From: Metallyticus violacea
Lineage: Eukaryota > Arthropoda > Insecta > Mantodea > Metallyticidae
Length of the DNA: 64,000 nt
NCBI GenBank assembly: GCA_030762175.1
Contig: CM060835.1
Location: 81,215,001-81,279,000 of the forward strand
Reading direction: 5' to 3'
The notes below the pieces were generated by a model. The model made no database searches and was not told where the DNA came from. It saw nothing but the letters and a program-made list of their open reading frames with translations. Each line of letters starts with the position of its first letter. The stretch's first letter is position 1. Below, piece after piece: positions 22,037 to 33,660 of this stretch. The translations under genes were made by a program, and so were the position numbers.

Positions 22037-23890
22037 TCAATCGACCTCTACTTGCTTTAAATGTTTTCTCTGGTGTTTCCAGTAGGCACGTTCGGCCAAA
22101 ATATGTCCATTCCCTATCTTCTCCAAAACATGTGCAGATCTACCAGAACTATCCTTCATGTTTGTAAACTTCCAACCTCCCAGTCTAAACCTGGCCATTT
22201 CTGACCTTGCCTTTCTAACCAGAACGAGCATGCTTATGTATATATTGGTCACTTGTCTTCTTGCCATAGAAGGACTCCACGAGTCCGAAATATAGCGATC
22301 TCAAGTGTGGCTTTTTCTTAGTGTTTATCCTTTTTACTATTATAATTACTGTTAATTTATATATATATATATATGATATATACATATACATATCTTTACC
22401 CCAGGTTAATTTAATTTCGTTCGATAAGCTCAAAGAGACTTTCGTTTTACATTCTGCCTCGATTTCTTGCCTGCTGAGATCCTCTAGCATTGTTCTAACT
22501 TTCTTCAATGCATTTATAATATTTTCATTACCTCGTTGCCACATTAAATCCAATGGCCAATTTCCGCCTCTGCAGCCCAAAAGATTGGCGTTATATTTTG
22601 TATCTAGTGTCTATAACATTTAACTCAAAGTTTGCACTGGTCTCTCAGCATTAGTCTAAGCCAGTATTTTACCTTTCTTGTTTAATCATATCTTCATAGC
22701 AACCCACTTCCATCATGACCGCAGTTTAACGTTCCTGTGAGAGCCCGAGAACCTTTTCCAAAAAATCCACTTGAATTTTATTTATATGTTTAGCTTTCGC
22801 CCACCTACATATTTAACTTCTATATAGCAGGTTAGACTTATCACAGCATTGCACATGTTCTCTAATGTATGTACTGATATATCTGAAACGCGAGTCAGAA
22901 CCCACAGTAACTCATTTAGTTGACCTCTTGATTTATAATTAATGATAGGTAAGTGTTCATTCAATTACCCACTCATATTTATAGTTCTAAATAATAACAA
23001 TTTTTAACATTTTCCATTCTATTCATTGTAAACCTACTATCTTTCATTTTTGCCATGTTCGTGTTAACATTTACCACCATTTCCATTTCAAGTAATAATC
23101 CTCTAGGGATGTAATGTCTTTATGCAAACATCTCTTGTTATAAATAAAGGAATTAGAACGTCAGCATACAAAAGTACAGGAATGCATCTATCGTCTTCTT
23201 CATGAGAATTCATTTTGTCTGCTAACAGGACATTCGAGATATCATCTATAAATAGATTAAACAATAACAGAGACAAAATACATCTAATGGCTTATCTACA
23301 TTCCGATGTAGTGTTTTCATCTCTCTTAACACCGAATTTCTCGTCACTGTGTATCTACATCAGAGCTTTTAATATTGTGTTAGAGACAATTTTCTGACAT
23401 AGAACATCTTTCTGAACACTGTCAGAGGCTATTTTAAAATGAACAAACACGCTGTATAATTTTCCTGTTTTCTATATCTATTAGGTCTTTTAAACGAATA
23501 TATTATCCACTGTACAAAACCCTTTTCTGAAATCTGCTTGATACGTATTTCATTGTGTTCGTTAACCCATTTCCATAATCGATCTTACAGAATATTGCAG
23601 TATACTTTACCAACACTTGTGGTATACCCCTGTAGTTCTATAGCGCCCGTGGGTTATCCTTTACTTTGAAAATCGGCTGTATTACGCTATTGACCATGCT
23701 TCTAGATATCTTTTTCCATTAAGTAATATATTGAATGTGATTCGCAGGATGTACTACTGATCAGAATTTTACAAATTCAGCTGAAATTCCTTCAATTTCG
23801 GGTGCTTTCCCTTTAAGCTTTTAATCAATATAATTTCACTACCTGTCATTTCTCCATCTAGGGCCGGTAACTAAATAATGTCCGTGATAA
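22037..23890 (-). pseudogene. Non-LTR retrotransposon (LINE) reverse-transcriptase relic
   Basis: On the minus strand, going down from 23890, the parts of a LINE ORF2 appear in order. GKAPEIEGISAEFVKF near 23820-23771 is the KAPGPDGI block. SVIQPIFKVKDNPRAL then NYRGIPQVL near 23700-23610 is the PIFKKGD...NYRGIS block. PVLLYADVLIPLF near 23185-23145 is the YADD catalytic motif with the last Asp changed to Val, and LEDYYLKWKW follows at about 23100. FLEKVLGLSQER then MMEVGCYEDMIKQE near 22760-22690 is the post-RT region. ARFRLGGWKFTNM near 22200-22150 and the following AHVLEKIG...HILAERAYW keep the outline of a C-terminal Cys/His knuckle without all its Cys residues. Many stops and shifts; dead. 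The clade is not determined. Confidence 0.8.
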
Positions 23891-24864
23891 ATTAGGTAGA
23901 TACATTTCGTAGCGTTTTCTTTCCTCATCACAACACTGCGTTGTAAAACGTTGATTGCCTTTGTCATCTGTCTTTCGCAATTTGGAGCGTTATTCTTATA
24001 AATACGCCTTGAATTTTGTATCTTGAAAATAAAAAGGAAATAACTAACGAAACTAGTTGACAATTAGAATTGGTTTACACAAATCCCACATTAATCAGTT
24101 AATAGTTCATAAAATATTATTCACAGCACCGGATTGTTGTTCTGCACTTTTTCTTGTATTGTATAAAAACCTCTATCTTACCTTTCTTAAACAGCCAACT
24201 GATGAAAAACGCTAGATTTCTTTATCACTTACATATACTGCGGGTATCAATATTTGTCTGTCAATATTCCTATCACAGAAAGTACTGAGTCAAGTTTATT
24301 GTGGTGCAATAAAGGGAAACACATAACACGATCAAAATTCATAGCTACACTCGTTCCGCATATTGCATCAGTCCAAAGTCTTATTTAGTGAACCGAAACC
24401 AAAGTGTTGAAAACAAGTACAAGTGGATCAGGTTACAAAATTAAAGTATTTTATTTCAAAATGACCTTGTGTAAAAAATATATTTTTTTAATTATTATCC
24501 ATATTACGCTCTAAATAAAAATTTATTTTAAAAATGAACTTTATTGAGAAATAAATGAAAGTATAGCTAGTATTATATTTATGTGTACTATTCATTAATT
24601 TCAGAGATGATTAACACGGAGATGGTGCAGGGGGTCTGACTCAATTTATATTTAATTAATTTTAAGTATATATAATTTTATCCATTTGTTCTGTTTTTTT
24701 TTTAAATGAAAACTACCTTACCTTTATCACTTCCTTTATATACTTATAAACTCACGAAATTTACGAATGTTGATCATTTTAGTTTATCTAATAGCACAGT
24801 CAAGGCGGAACTTCTGTCACAATAACACACACCCACAAAACTTCATTCTTGCTGGAGTTTTGCG
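23891..24864. other. No gene recognised
   Basis: AT-rich flank between the LINE relic and the duplicated EF-hand unit. No coding similarity seen. Confidence 0.5.
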
Positions 24865-25440
24865 TGTTGTTCGTGATTAAGCATTACTAAATTTAGTTGT
24901 TGCCCCCCAATATAACTATTTGTGGTTTGTGCTGTATTGTACGAGAATCTTCAACGGAAGACAAGTATATTACTCGAAGGAAAATAATACATGTTTTCTT
25001 ATTACCGCTCGAACGAGTGGCGATCTCTCTCACACAATGATTTCTGTACTGAGCCGAGCCAGGCCTTCTGAAAACCTCGCAATCAACACATTATTAACTT
25101 TCTTCAAGCATAAAGGTGGCTACGTTACTTAAACAAAATCAGACTAACTTATTGTACCGGAAATATATTTAAAACGAAATAGTGACTGCTTGGATAAAAT
25201 TCTTGCTTTACTGTTCAAGATGCCTACAAAACTTAGTGATAAAGACGTGAACAGAATGAAAGCAGTCTTCAAAATGGTAGTAAAGATGGTAACGGCAGGA
25301 TCTCATTTCAAGAGCTTGAAGAAGCGTTGCAATGGCTCCACCTAAATAATATCGAGAGGGACGAAGTAGAACGCGTATTTCTGGTGATGGATTTGGACAA
25401 CAGTGGATCTATAGAATTCGGCGAATTTATGCAGGCAATG
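24865..25440 (+). repeat. Segment duplicated in inverted form at 4352-4990
   Basis: Contains about 355 bp upstream of the EF-hand ATG plus its first half. Matching blocks include TTTAGTTGTTGC, CCCCCCAATATAACTAT, GACAAG...GGAAAATAATAC, TCTCTCACACAA, TTCAAGCATAAAG and ATCAGACTAACTTATTGTA. The likeness stops near 25440, inside the reading frame. Confidence 0.8.
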
Positions 25441-25715
25441 GGAAATAGAAATAGAAATATGGCGAAAAGATCCAACTGGATTTCCACCAGGCCTTCAATC
25501 TCTTCGACAAAGATGGAGACGGACTGATAACTGCGGATGAGCTGTGGCACATAATGAACAGTCTGGGTGAAAAGATCAGTAAAAAGAGTGTGGCAGATAT
25601 AGTAATGATTGCAGACAAAAACCAAGACGGTCAAATAGACTTCTCAGAGTTTAGGGGACTCATTGAACAGATACGTGACAGAATGATAGTACATAATCCA
25701 ATATTTGTGCCCTAG
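25220..25715 (+). pseudogene. Calmodulin-like four-EF-hand pseudogene, intronless
   Basis: About 165 codons from ATG (25220) to TAG (25713-25715), spread over three frames. Four 12-residue EF-hand loops can be read: SKDGNGRISFQE (25279-25314), DLDNSGSIEFGE (25390-25425), DKDGDGLITADE (25506-25541) and DKNQDGQIDFSE (25614-25649). All keep Gly at position 6 and Glu at 12; the first has Ser instead of Asp at position 1. Linkers such as ELEEALQWLHLNNIERDEVE and ADELWHIMNSLGEKIS fit the calmodulin/troponin C superfamily of Ca2+ sensors. One base is missing near 25270-25275 and another between about 25440 and 25470. Since all loops are well kept, loss of function looks recent or the gene was copied from an active parent. 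There is no intron in the coding span. Confidence 0.88.
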
Positions 25716-26595
25716 AGAACACATTTGATATGTTAACTGGTTATTATTTTGATACTTGTGATATATAACGTGTGTTAGGGAGTGCCATTTAAATCTCATT
25801 ACAAAATATTTTATAAATCGTGTTTACTGTAGTTAAAGCAACCAATCTCTAAATCTTACTAAATATTAGAAGAACTCACAAGAAGGATGGATGGATGGAT
25901 GGATATATAGAGGATATATAGAGGAATAGAGAAATAGAGAAATATAGAAAAGAGAGTCAACTTTAAATACAGAATCTTTCACATGACACACGGCAGAGTG
26001 GTGGTCCGACTTGCTACTTTGCGCACCTTCCGATTTTGGCTTACTTTTGTTCCTTTCTCAGTCCCCGAAGCTTGTGACCAGTTTGGAAGTGATTTGAGTG
26101 CTTGCGTGTACAAGAGTTTTGGATGTTGTTATAACAATGCCATGAATTAAGTACACATTACTGCAACGGAATTTTATGTATGATTATATGTGGCAGCATT
26201 ATCTTGCAGTGAAGTTAGACGGCGATTTTTATCAGAATTCCCAGGTGTCCATTCTTCAAGAACAGAAGCCGTGCGAAAACTTGTATATAAATTTAGGGAA
26301 ACAGGTTCATTCTCAATAAGAAGGGAATGGTAAAGCGCGTGCTTACTGAGAAGAAATTAGATGAAGTTGGAGAATCATTAGAAATTTATCCTAAAAGATC
26401 TGCGATGACTTACATAGGAAACCGCAAGTTCAACGAAGCTATCAGAGTGGGGAGCTATCAACCTCTTAAAACTTAAACCATACAAGAACACTGTTGCACA
26501 TGATTTGCTACACGTGATAATGAGAGCGAGTACCTTTCTGTAACTGAATTTTGAGGAATGTTAATGATAGAGGTAATTGATCCAAATTTAACGAT

Positions 26596-26860
26596 CTTGC
26601 TTCCTAAACCCAAGATCGCGGGCTCGAACCCGGCCAGGACCGATAGATTTTTTCGGGCGTAAAAATCATAAGTATGGCTTCCTTCGGGAGGGAAGTAAAG
26701 CCGTGGGTCCCATGTCGTACATTTGCGGCACGAAAAAGAACCTCAGGCCTGAAAGAGAGGCCTCTGAGCAAAATTAATCGCCATTTCACGCCCTGAGTTG
26801 AATGGGACGCTGATGACCTGAGATGTTAAAGAGCGTCCATAAATAAATCAATCAAAAAAA
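26596..26860 (+). mobile_element. SINE family 1, copy 2 (5'-truncated), inside the DDE element
   Basis: Begins within the anticodon-arm part of the tRNA-like head, keeps box B (GGCTCGAACCC) and the whole body, and ends in the family's 3' tail (AAAGAGCGTCCATAAATAAATCA). A flanking duplication of about 15 bp, imperfect, is visible: ATTTAACGATCTTG before and AATTAATAATCTTG after. 5' truncation is what target-primed reverse transcription usually gives. Confidence 0.88.
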
Positions 26861-26937
26861 TTAATAATCTTGTTTGACGAAGCATGGTTCAATTTACAAG
26901 ACATGTTTCGACACAGAATAACCGATATTGGAGCTCA

Positions 26938-27177
26938 TTTGATTTGGTTTATTTACGGACGCTCTTTAACATCTCAAGTCATCAGCGTCCCATTCAATTC
27001 AAAGCGTGAAACAGCTTGAGGTTCTATTTCGTGCCGTAAATCTACAACACGGGATCCACGGCTTTACTTCCCTTCCGAAGGAAGGCCCGAAAAAATCCAT
27101 CGACCCTGACCGGGATTGAACCCGCGATCTTGGGTTTGCGAGGCAAGTATGATTACAACTAGACCATCAGGAACAAC
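26938..27177 (-). mobile_element. SINE family 1, copy 3, with target duplication, inside the DDE element
   Basis: Inverted, from the tail (TTTATTTACGGACGCTCTTTAACATCTCA) to the head (ACCATCAGGAAC). TTGGAGCTCA stands immediately before (26928-26937) and after (27178-27187), a perfect 10-bp target duplication. The single TTGGAGCTCA in DDE copy 1 (5837-5846) marks the empty site. Some internal loss in the body. Confidence 0.95.
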
Positions 27178-27665
27178 TTGGAGCTCAGAGAAACCGGACT
27201 TAGTGCAGTAACCCCATTAGATAAGAAAATGTATGGTAACTGGTTAATATGTATTATCCGACAAGTGGTTCCATCTCCAGGCGCGATTGGGACTTACTTT
27301 CTGGATGGCCCTCGTACAAGATAATAGGGTCAATATAATTTTTGCAGATACCGTAAATTCAAAACGTAAAGGAATGACATATCCACACCATTCCTTGAGC
27401 AGCTGACCAATGCTGAATGTCAGTCTATATATTTTTAGCAAGACTCTGCTACTGCGCATACAGCTGCAAAGTCATTAATTTCACTGAGAAAAACTTGAAG
27501 ATATGGGAATTATTAGGGGATTAGGACCCGCACTGTTCCCGGATTTCACCACACGTGATTTTTAAGGAAAAATTGAAAAATAAAGTGTATAGGTAAAACT
27601 CGCACACATTAGAACTGAAGGATAATATCAAGAGAAAATTTTACTGTATTTCGAAAACTGGATCG

Positions 27666-28235
27666 ATATACGTGAAAGATTTTCCTGAAATTTTTATCAG
27701 CCCCGTCTTCTTATTGGCTCTAAAATTTAAACGCTTCGAAGTTTCTAGAAAATCCGTATAAAGCTAGGCATCTGAATAGCATTTAACTTTCCCAACATGT
27801 CTCCCTATTCGTCTTGAAAACAGCCTTGACGTAACCAGAGTATTTATTAGTGGGAGTTTAACTTTTTAATGGTATCCCTAAAAGGGACGCTTCCGCTTTT
27901 TGTTGGTTCCAACAAACGCTGTCCCTTTAAAACTCACACAATGCGGGGTTCCGATACAATATACAAATGATAACCTTGCAATAGGCTCCAGGCTTACGGA
28001 AGACATATGGCTTTTCAGAATAGCACAAACAATTCCCATTACAGTTTTAACATTATTGATTTCATATATTGTGAAGTCTTCCGTATTATTTACACTTATC
28101 ACACCAGTTAGTTATTTACTAATTATATACATATACTTATTCAATCAGTTTATTAATATCAGTGGATGGGATAATTTATATAGAAAGAAACACATATTTC
28201 TGACCAAATTAATTATAATAAATATTTCTGATAAC

Positions 28236-28284
<49 letters not shown>

Positions 28285-28401
28285 GCTATTACAGGGGTTG
28301 AAGCAAGATATTCCGCTTCAAATGAATGTAATTAGGTTCAGTGTAGACAATCAGAAACACGTTGTTATGTATCCCAAGGGGTATGCAGGGCAAAGATTCA
28401 C

Positions 28402-28436
<35 letters not shown>

Positions 28437-29190
28437 GCAATAATAAAATAATAAGTCAATAATGGTTAAATGCACCTATCGCCTGTGTTTTCTTGGATGA
28501 TGTATGCCTCCTAAATGAAGTTTCAGAGGAGAACATTGCTCGTTTAACGAAAAATGAATAGAGTTTAGGAACTTCTTAAGTGTTTGGCATGTTAAAAAAA
28601 AAATATTGAACAACCTAAGGGAGAGAAACATACTTCCCCCAAATGGTTATTGTGTTCGTATATATATATACCTGAGCTTAAATTTAATAAGCAAGAAGGC
28701 ATATGATTCCAACACATTTAAACAATAACATTTATTTCCTAAATTAAACTTAAGTTGGCTGTAATAACAAATATGTGAGTAAATTAGGTTAGGTTAAAAT
28801 AAACTAGGTTCTTTTAAACAAATGCTCCGGGGAATAAATTTATAACTTAGGAACTATGCTTTTATTTGCTATGGAGCTCTCATTTTCGTTCTAGTCGCTA
28901 TTTTCTGTATGATTCATTTGTGATTACTTAATATTCTTATTGTGCGCTTATTTATTTTCCGTTATTCCTATATGTGCTTTTATCCCGTAGTTTCCACGTT
29001 CTTCCTAACCTCAGCTAATAGTATAACAGTAAATTATTATTTATCAGTGAATGGGCTTAGTTAATTATTTTACTCCCTCTTTGAGACAATTGCTAATGTT
29101 TCAGCATTGTTTCATTTGTTTTGGTCACATTGGTACCTTGGTTGTGGGAGATCCCTGTTTATTTATTAAAAGGAGTTTAGTTATTATCTA
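27666..29190. other. No gene recognised; two opposed microsatellites
   Basis: Apart from (ATT)n at 28235-28284 and (AAT)n at 28401-28436, no repeat or coding content was recognised. ORFs at 27878-28301 lean on the microsatellite. Confidence 0.5.
28235..28455. repeat. Inverted pair of (ATT)n and (AAT)n arrays
   Basis: (ATT)n at 28235-28284 is followed by GCTATTAC. About 120 bp later, (AAT)n at 28401-28436 is followed by AGCAATAATAAAATAATAAG. The two arms are complementary, including the shared TTGCTATT/AATAGCAA interruption, so the strand could fold into a long AT hairpin. Confidence 0.8.
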
Positions 29191-29191
29191 C

Positions 29192-29333
29192 CACACTGGA
29201 CCCACGATTTACTTACCTTCCGAAGGAAGCCGTACTTTGGATTTTTACGCTGGAAAACATCCATTGACCCTGGTTGGGAATGAATCCACGATCTTGGGTC
29301 TACGAGGTGAACATGGTTACCACTAGACCACGA
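29192..29333 (-). mobile_element. SINE family 1, copy 4 (partial)
   Basis: Holds the head and the first part of the body in reverse orientation (GGACCCACG, CCTTCCGAAGGAAGCC, ATTTTTACGC, ATCCATTGACCCTGG, ATCTTGGGTCTACGAGG, GGTTACCACTAGACCA). The tail half is missing. Confidence 0.85.
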
Positions 29334-29789
29334 CTACGTAAAGGTTAGTGTGTATGTATGAATTAATTACGAATTCCTGCCCGTTAAAATACCACTAGAA
29401 TCCCAGGTTGCCCATTCTTATACCTATCTTTTAAAAATTAATACTTTTCTATATTTTTTGATATTTCACTATTAATGAACTTAATTCTTCATTAGTTTTG
29501 AACTTATTTTCTGGCTTATTCTGTAAGTTATAGTAGATGTTCACTTTTTTCTATTTATGTGGAGTCTCGTACAAGGATGATTGTTTTCATGTTGCTCGTT
29601 GAAGTGACGGCTTGGCTCATAATGTTCACCCCCCCTTATTTTATGATTTATTATGCCTAGTAGTAGTTCATTTAGATATTATACGATATTATAAGTTGTA
29701 AAACGTAGTTTAGCATGTTAGAAGCATATAAGGTAGTACAAAGTATAGCATGTGATGTTAAAAGTAGGTAGATAGATGGAGTTGTTGTG

Positions 29790-30084
29790 CATTTGTTTTA
29801 TTTACAGACGCTCTTTAACATCTCAGGTCATCAGCATCCCATTCAAATCAAGACGTGAAACGGCCGACAAATTTTGCTCAGAAGCCTCTTCTTTCAGGCT
29901 TGAGGTTCTTTATCGTGCCGTAAATGTACGACACGGGACCCACGGCTTTACTTCCCTTCCGAAGGAAGCCATACTTAGGATTTTTACGCCCGAAAAAATC
30001 CATCGGTCCTGTCCGGCGTTGAACCCGCGACCTTGGGCTTAGGAGGCAACTGTGGTGTAGTGATACCACTACACCACCAGGACC
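29790..30084 (-). mobile_element. SINE family 1, copy 5, near full length
   Basis: From the tail (TTTGTTTTATTTACAGACGCTCTTTAACA) to the head end ACCACCAGGACC. GATAGATGGAG occurs just outside on both sides (29771-29781 and 30089-30099), which I read as the target duplication. The D-arm region has a small rearrangement that repeats GTGGTGTAGTG. Confidence 0.9.
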
Positions 30085-30099
30085 AACTGATAGATGGAG

Positions 30100-32305
30100 G
30101 AAGAAATAGAGAGACATCTAGTAGATGTAATAAGTGTTTTCAGTGGTAGTAAATCACTTTGGTAAGAGAAGATCACAAGTAACAGAAGCAGTTCCGTAAC
30201 TAGTTAGAGACCATAGGAATGAAAGTCTCTTTAAAATAAAAACAACTGAACATTTGAGGTAATAACAACTATTTATTTATAATAATTAAGCAGGTTTCAT
30301 TTAATTGTCAACTACTTATAATCATTAAGTATGGAGTTATTATTTTGTACTAATCGCCAAACTGCAGGAATTTCGTCCTGGTCGCTCCGTAATCATCGAA
30401 GCAGAGATGCTAGGAAATAAATGAATATAAAAGAGAAAAAATATTATCACTTATACATTTACAGTACCTCACATTTACAGCTGTAAATTAAATCTCATTG
30501 GTCAATGGAGTATCAATGGTTGATTGAAAAATAATCGTAATGAACTGCAAACTGTAGAAGGGAAACATGCATAAAATATAAAAAATTAAGTTATTTTCAA
30601 ATTTACAGCCTCGATAGATAGATTTATCGTTTACTGCATGAAAGAACATGACAGTTATTATTAACTTTTATTGAACAGCATATTACCCCAGACAGGTAAC
30701 AAATGCATATTTTTGATACCTGATGTACGGAATTTTGCTACTGCGCAACATTTCTGGCACCTGGACCCGCCCAAGGATATGTGTTTCCACGATTCGCTGA
30801 CGCTGTAAGGTGGGAGATGCTGCATGCTCAGAAACAGAATGAAATATTTTGTTGTCCTTTAATATTGATTTTGACTTTATTTATTTTTAATAATTCCGTA
30901 ACTGAAAGCAGCATCTTATATAATAAATATTTCGAAAGTTCCTCACCAGCAGATGGTATCAAAACATGTGGCTGCTTCTGCTGGCCAATTGGTTGGGTAT
31001 CAGTAAAACCTTGCAAGCTAACCTACTATCTTAGATTCTCAGAGTACATTGTTTATAATATCGTCTGAACGACAACAAACAAAACACCAAGTGGCCATAC
31101 TTAACATTACCCATAACAAGATGCAGTTTCTAAGAAAAGGAATCCCTTGTTTTGTCTTTGCACATTTAGTTAACCATTATAATATGTAAGGTACTTGCTT
31201 ACAAGACAGTGCTGGACTTTGCCGGCAGATAGGAATGAGGAGGAGGGAGTAGCAATTTTTAAACAAAGTGAGACAGCTTAGAACGGAAGAGACATTAAAC
31301 CGGGGAGGGGAATAGGGGGACATGAGTCACAATATTCATTTGCAATTAACTGTGTGTGTGTGTGAGGGAATGTACGCTATTTGCTTTCGTACGCTTTTCC
31401 TTTCTGTTTATTTTATTTGTGTATTTAATTTTTTTTAATGTTTTACAATTTCATGTATTGGGAAGGCATGTACGGTTCCAGGGGACCCATGCGACATGGA
31501 TGAGTTAGATTTGTAACAAATATATTTTGTAAATTAATACACTACTACCATTACTTACAAGTGTTTTGTACAGGCTCCGTTAAAAATGTGCACGTTTTTT
31601 AAATTGTGCGGAGGAGATTTTTATTACTAACATAAAGTAACTAATTTAACGCACATTTTATTTTATTTTATTCCCCCCCCCCCAATGACCACTGTTTGAT
31701 ATGTAAAGAAATGTCTCCACGGCAATTCAGTATTACAGTGTGTCATCCTCTGCGTTGTGAAGTTCGTAAACTTGTGCAAAATTTTACTCAATGTTTAATA
31801 AATATGAAATATATGGACTGTTATATAATGTTACTAATTTAGCTAGCATGACAATTGGCGTGTCAAAAAAAGTTTGGTAACAAAAGTAAGAAAAGAAGGC
31901 AAGGATGCTATCAAAACTAAGAGACGTTTAGATTTTTGTACATGTTCAGGAAAGTCGAGCTAAAGAAACATAGATATTTAGGTAGACGAACTTTAAACAT
32001 CTTTAACTCATAAATGTTATATCGTTAGGAAGACGTGCCTTCCATCAGTAAGGTCAACAATGTACTTAATGAAAGGAGAACTTCAGAAGGTGGAAGAGAA
32101 TACCTTACAAAAAAAGATATAAGAAGTGTTGCTCTTGTGATTAGTTACTCTTATCTTCCCCAACTTCAACCAGAGTTTATTACCAGTTATGGATAACGCC
32201 ACTTATCACAGTGTGCAACAGCCAAACTCGTAGTCCGCGCTTACTGCAGATAAACTGCAGCATATTTCTATCTTCCTTAAGTCACTGGCCATCATATAAA
32301 GGGGT

Positions 32306-32362
<57 letters not shown>

Positions 32363-33130
32363 AACATGGACTACATGTCCATTGCTTTCTAGTTTAAGAT
32401 TTGTTTTACTAAGAAAACTGAGAGTGAATATTATTGAAATTGCTGTCTTGGGTGTGCCACAAGAGTGAGTAAGCGAAAGGAACTAATGAAGCAAGTTCTT
32501 GGTTGATCTGGTACTTAATAGTAAATTCTAACAAAATGTAACACATGTTTTAACTTTTGCCGACAGTAGCATGAGCTAATATAGCATTATTTCAGTCGTA
32601 AGATTTTGGTGACTGCCTACGAAATGCACAAATTAAAGATTGAAGTAATTTTACGACCAGTTGATAGTGGTTTCAGCATCATTAGAAGAAAACTAAGAAG
32701 AGAAGAGAAACACTACACCATAACAAAGTCATCAATTTAATAAAAAATCAGTAAAAATGCACATCAATTTTCAATAGTTGAAATCAAAAGAGAAGGAATT
32801 GTGGAGTTCAAAGCTCGGAGGTCAAATGTTTCAGCAATCACCTTATGGTAACAAAGGATGTCAAGAAAGAAGATCTTTTTCTTTTTCAAAATACCAGGAT
32901 TTTTGCTTCTTTTCTGAAGGTTTTGTTTTGGAATGAAATGTGACAGATGCATACAATGGGGTATTGGTGGGTACATACAGATTGAGAAACACAGGACCAA
33001 ACATTGATCTTACAAATAAATGGGCTTGAATAGAAAGGAACCCCATTAATACTTTTACATCTCTAGCTTACGTGCCTAAAACACGAAGCAAATTATTCAT
33101 AACTTGGCCAATTAGAGGCATCCACCAGAT
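30100..33130. other. No gene recognised
   Basis: AT-rich, with a C(11) run at 31673-31683, a short (GT)n near 31350 and a long (GA)n listed separately. The 95-codon ORF at 30781-31068 has no recognised family. Confidence 0.5.
32309..32359. repeat. (AG)n microsatellite
   Basis: About 25 tandem AG units. Confidence 0.95.
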
Positions 33131-33425
33131 GTTGCTCCTGGTGGTCAAGCTGTAATCATACTTACCTCATAGACATAAAATCGCGGGTTCAATCCCGGCA
33201 AGAATCGACGAATTTTTTCGATCGTAAAAATCCTAAGTATGGCTTCCTTGGGAAGGGAAGTAAAGCTTAGGTCCCGTGTAGTACATTTACAACATATAAA
33301 AGAACCTCAAGCCTGAAAGAAGAGGCCTCAGCAAAATTTGTCGGCCGTTTCACGCCCTGAAATGAATGGGACGCTGATGACCTGAGATGTTAAGGAGCGT
33401 TCGGAAATAAATCAAATCAACACAA
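33131..33425 (+). mobile_element. SINE family 1, copy 6, near full length
   Basis: Head from GTTGCTCCTGGTGG, box B GGGTTCAATCCCG, the full body and the full tail ending AAATAAATCAAATCAA. It has more head substitutions than most copies (CAAGCTG in place of the box A region). Confidence 0.88.
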
Positions 33426-33610
33426 CAACCAACCCAAATGAAGACTGAATGGTCATCTTTACTGAAAATAATTATTTCTCCCATTATTGTTGTATTATTA
33501 TTTAACAGAGCCCATTTACCGCAAAATGAGAACAATTCATGATTCAAATTTTGTCCTAAAATGACCAAATTGAAGTTATGTAGTTTGTATTGGAGGATAT
33601 CAACATTTCA

Positions 33611-33611
33611 C

Positions 33612-33660
<49 letters not shown>
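33611..33660. repeat. (AAT)n microsatellite
   Basis: About 16 tandem AAT units. Confidence 0.95.

Larger units (their letters stand above)
25780..27665 (+). pseudogene. DDE transposase relic (DUF4817-type Tc1/mariner-like), copy 2, split by two SINEs
   Basis: Runs parallel to 5035-6260. The N-terminal part reads SEVRRRF then SEFPGVHSSRTEAVRKLVYK and FRETGSFSIRREW near 26208-26330, the helix-turn-helix region of this family. LFDEAWFNLQDMFRHRITDI near 26868-26928 holds the first catalytic Asp. F*QDSATAHTAAKSL near 27434-27475 holds the second (a CAG codon is TAG). PALFPDFTTRDF near 27527-27562 covers the third region. SINEs at about 26596 and 26938 interrupt it; without them it lines up with copy 1. 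Not functional. Confidence 0.85.
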
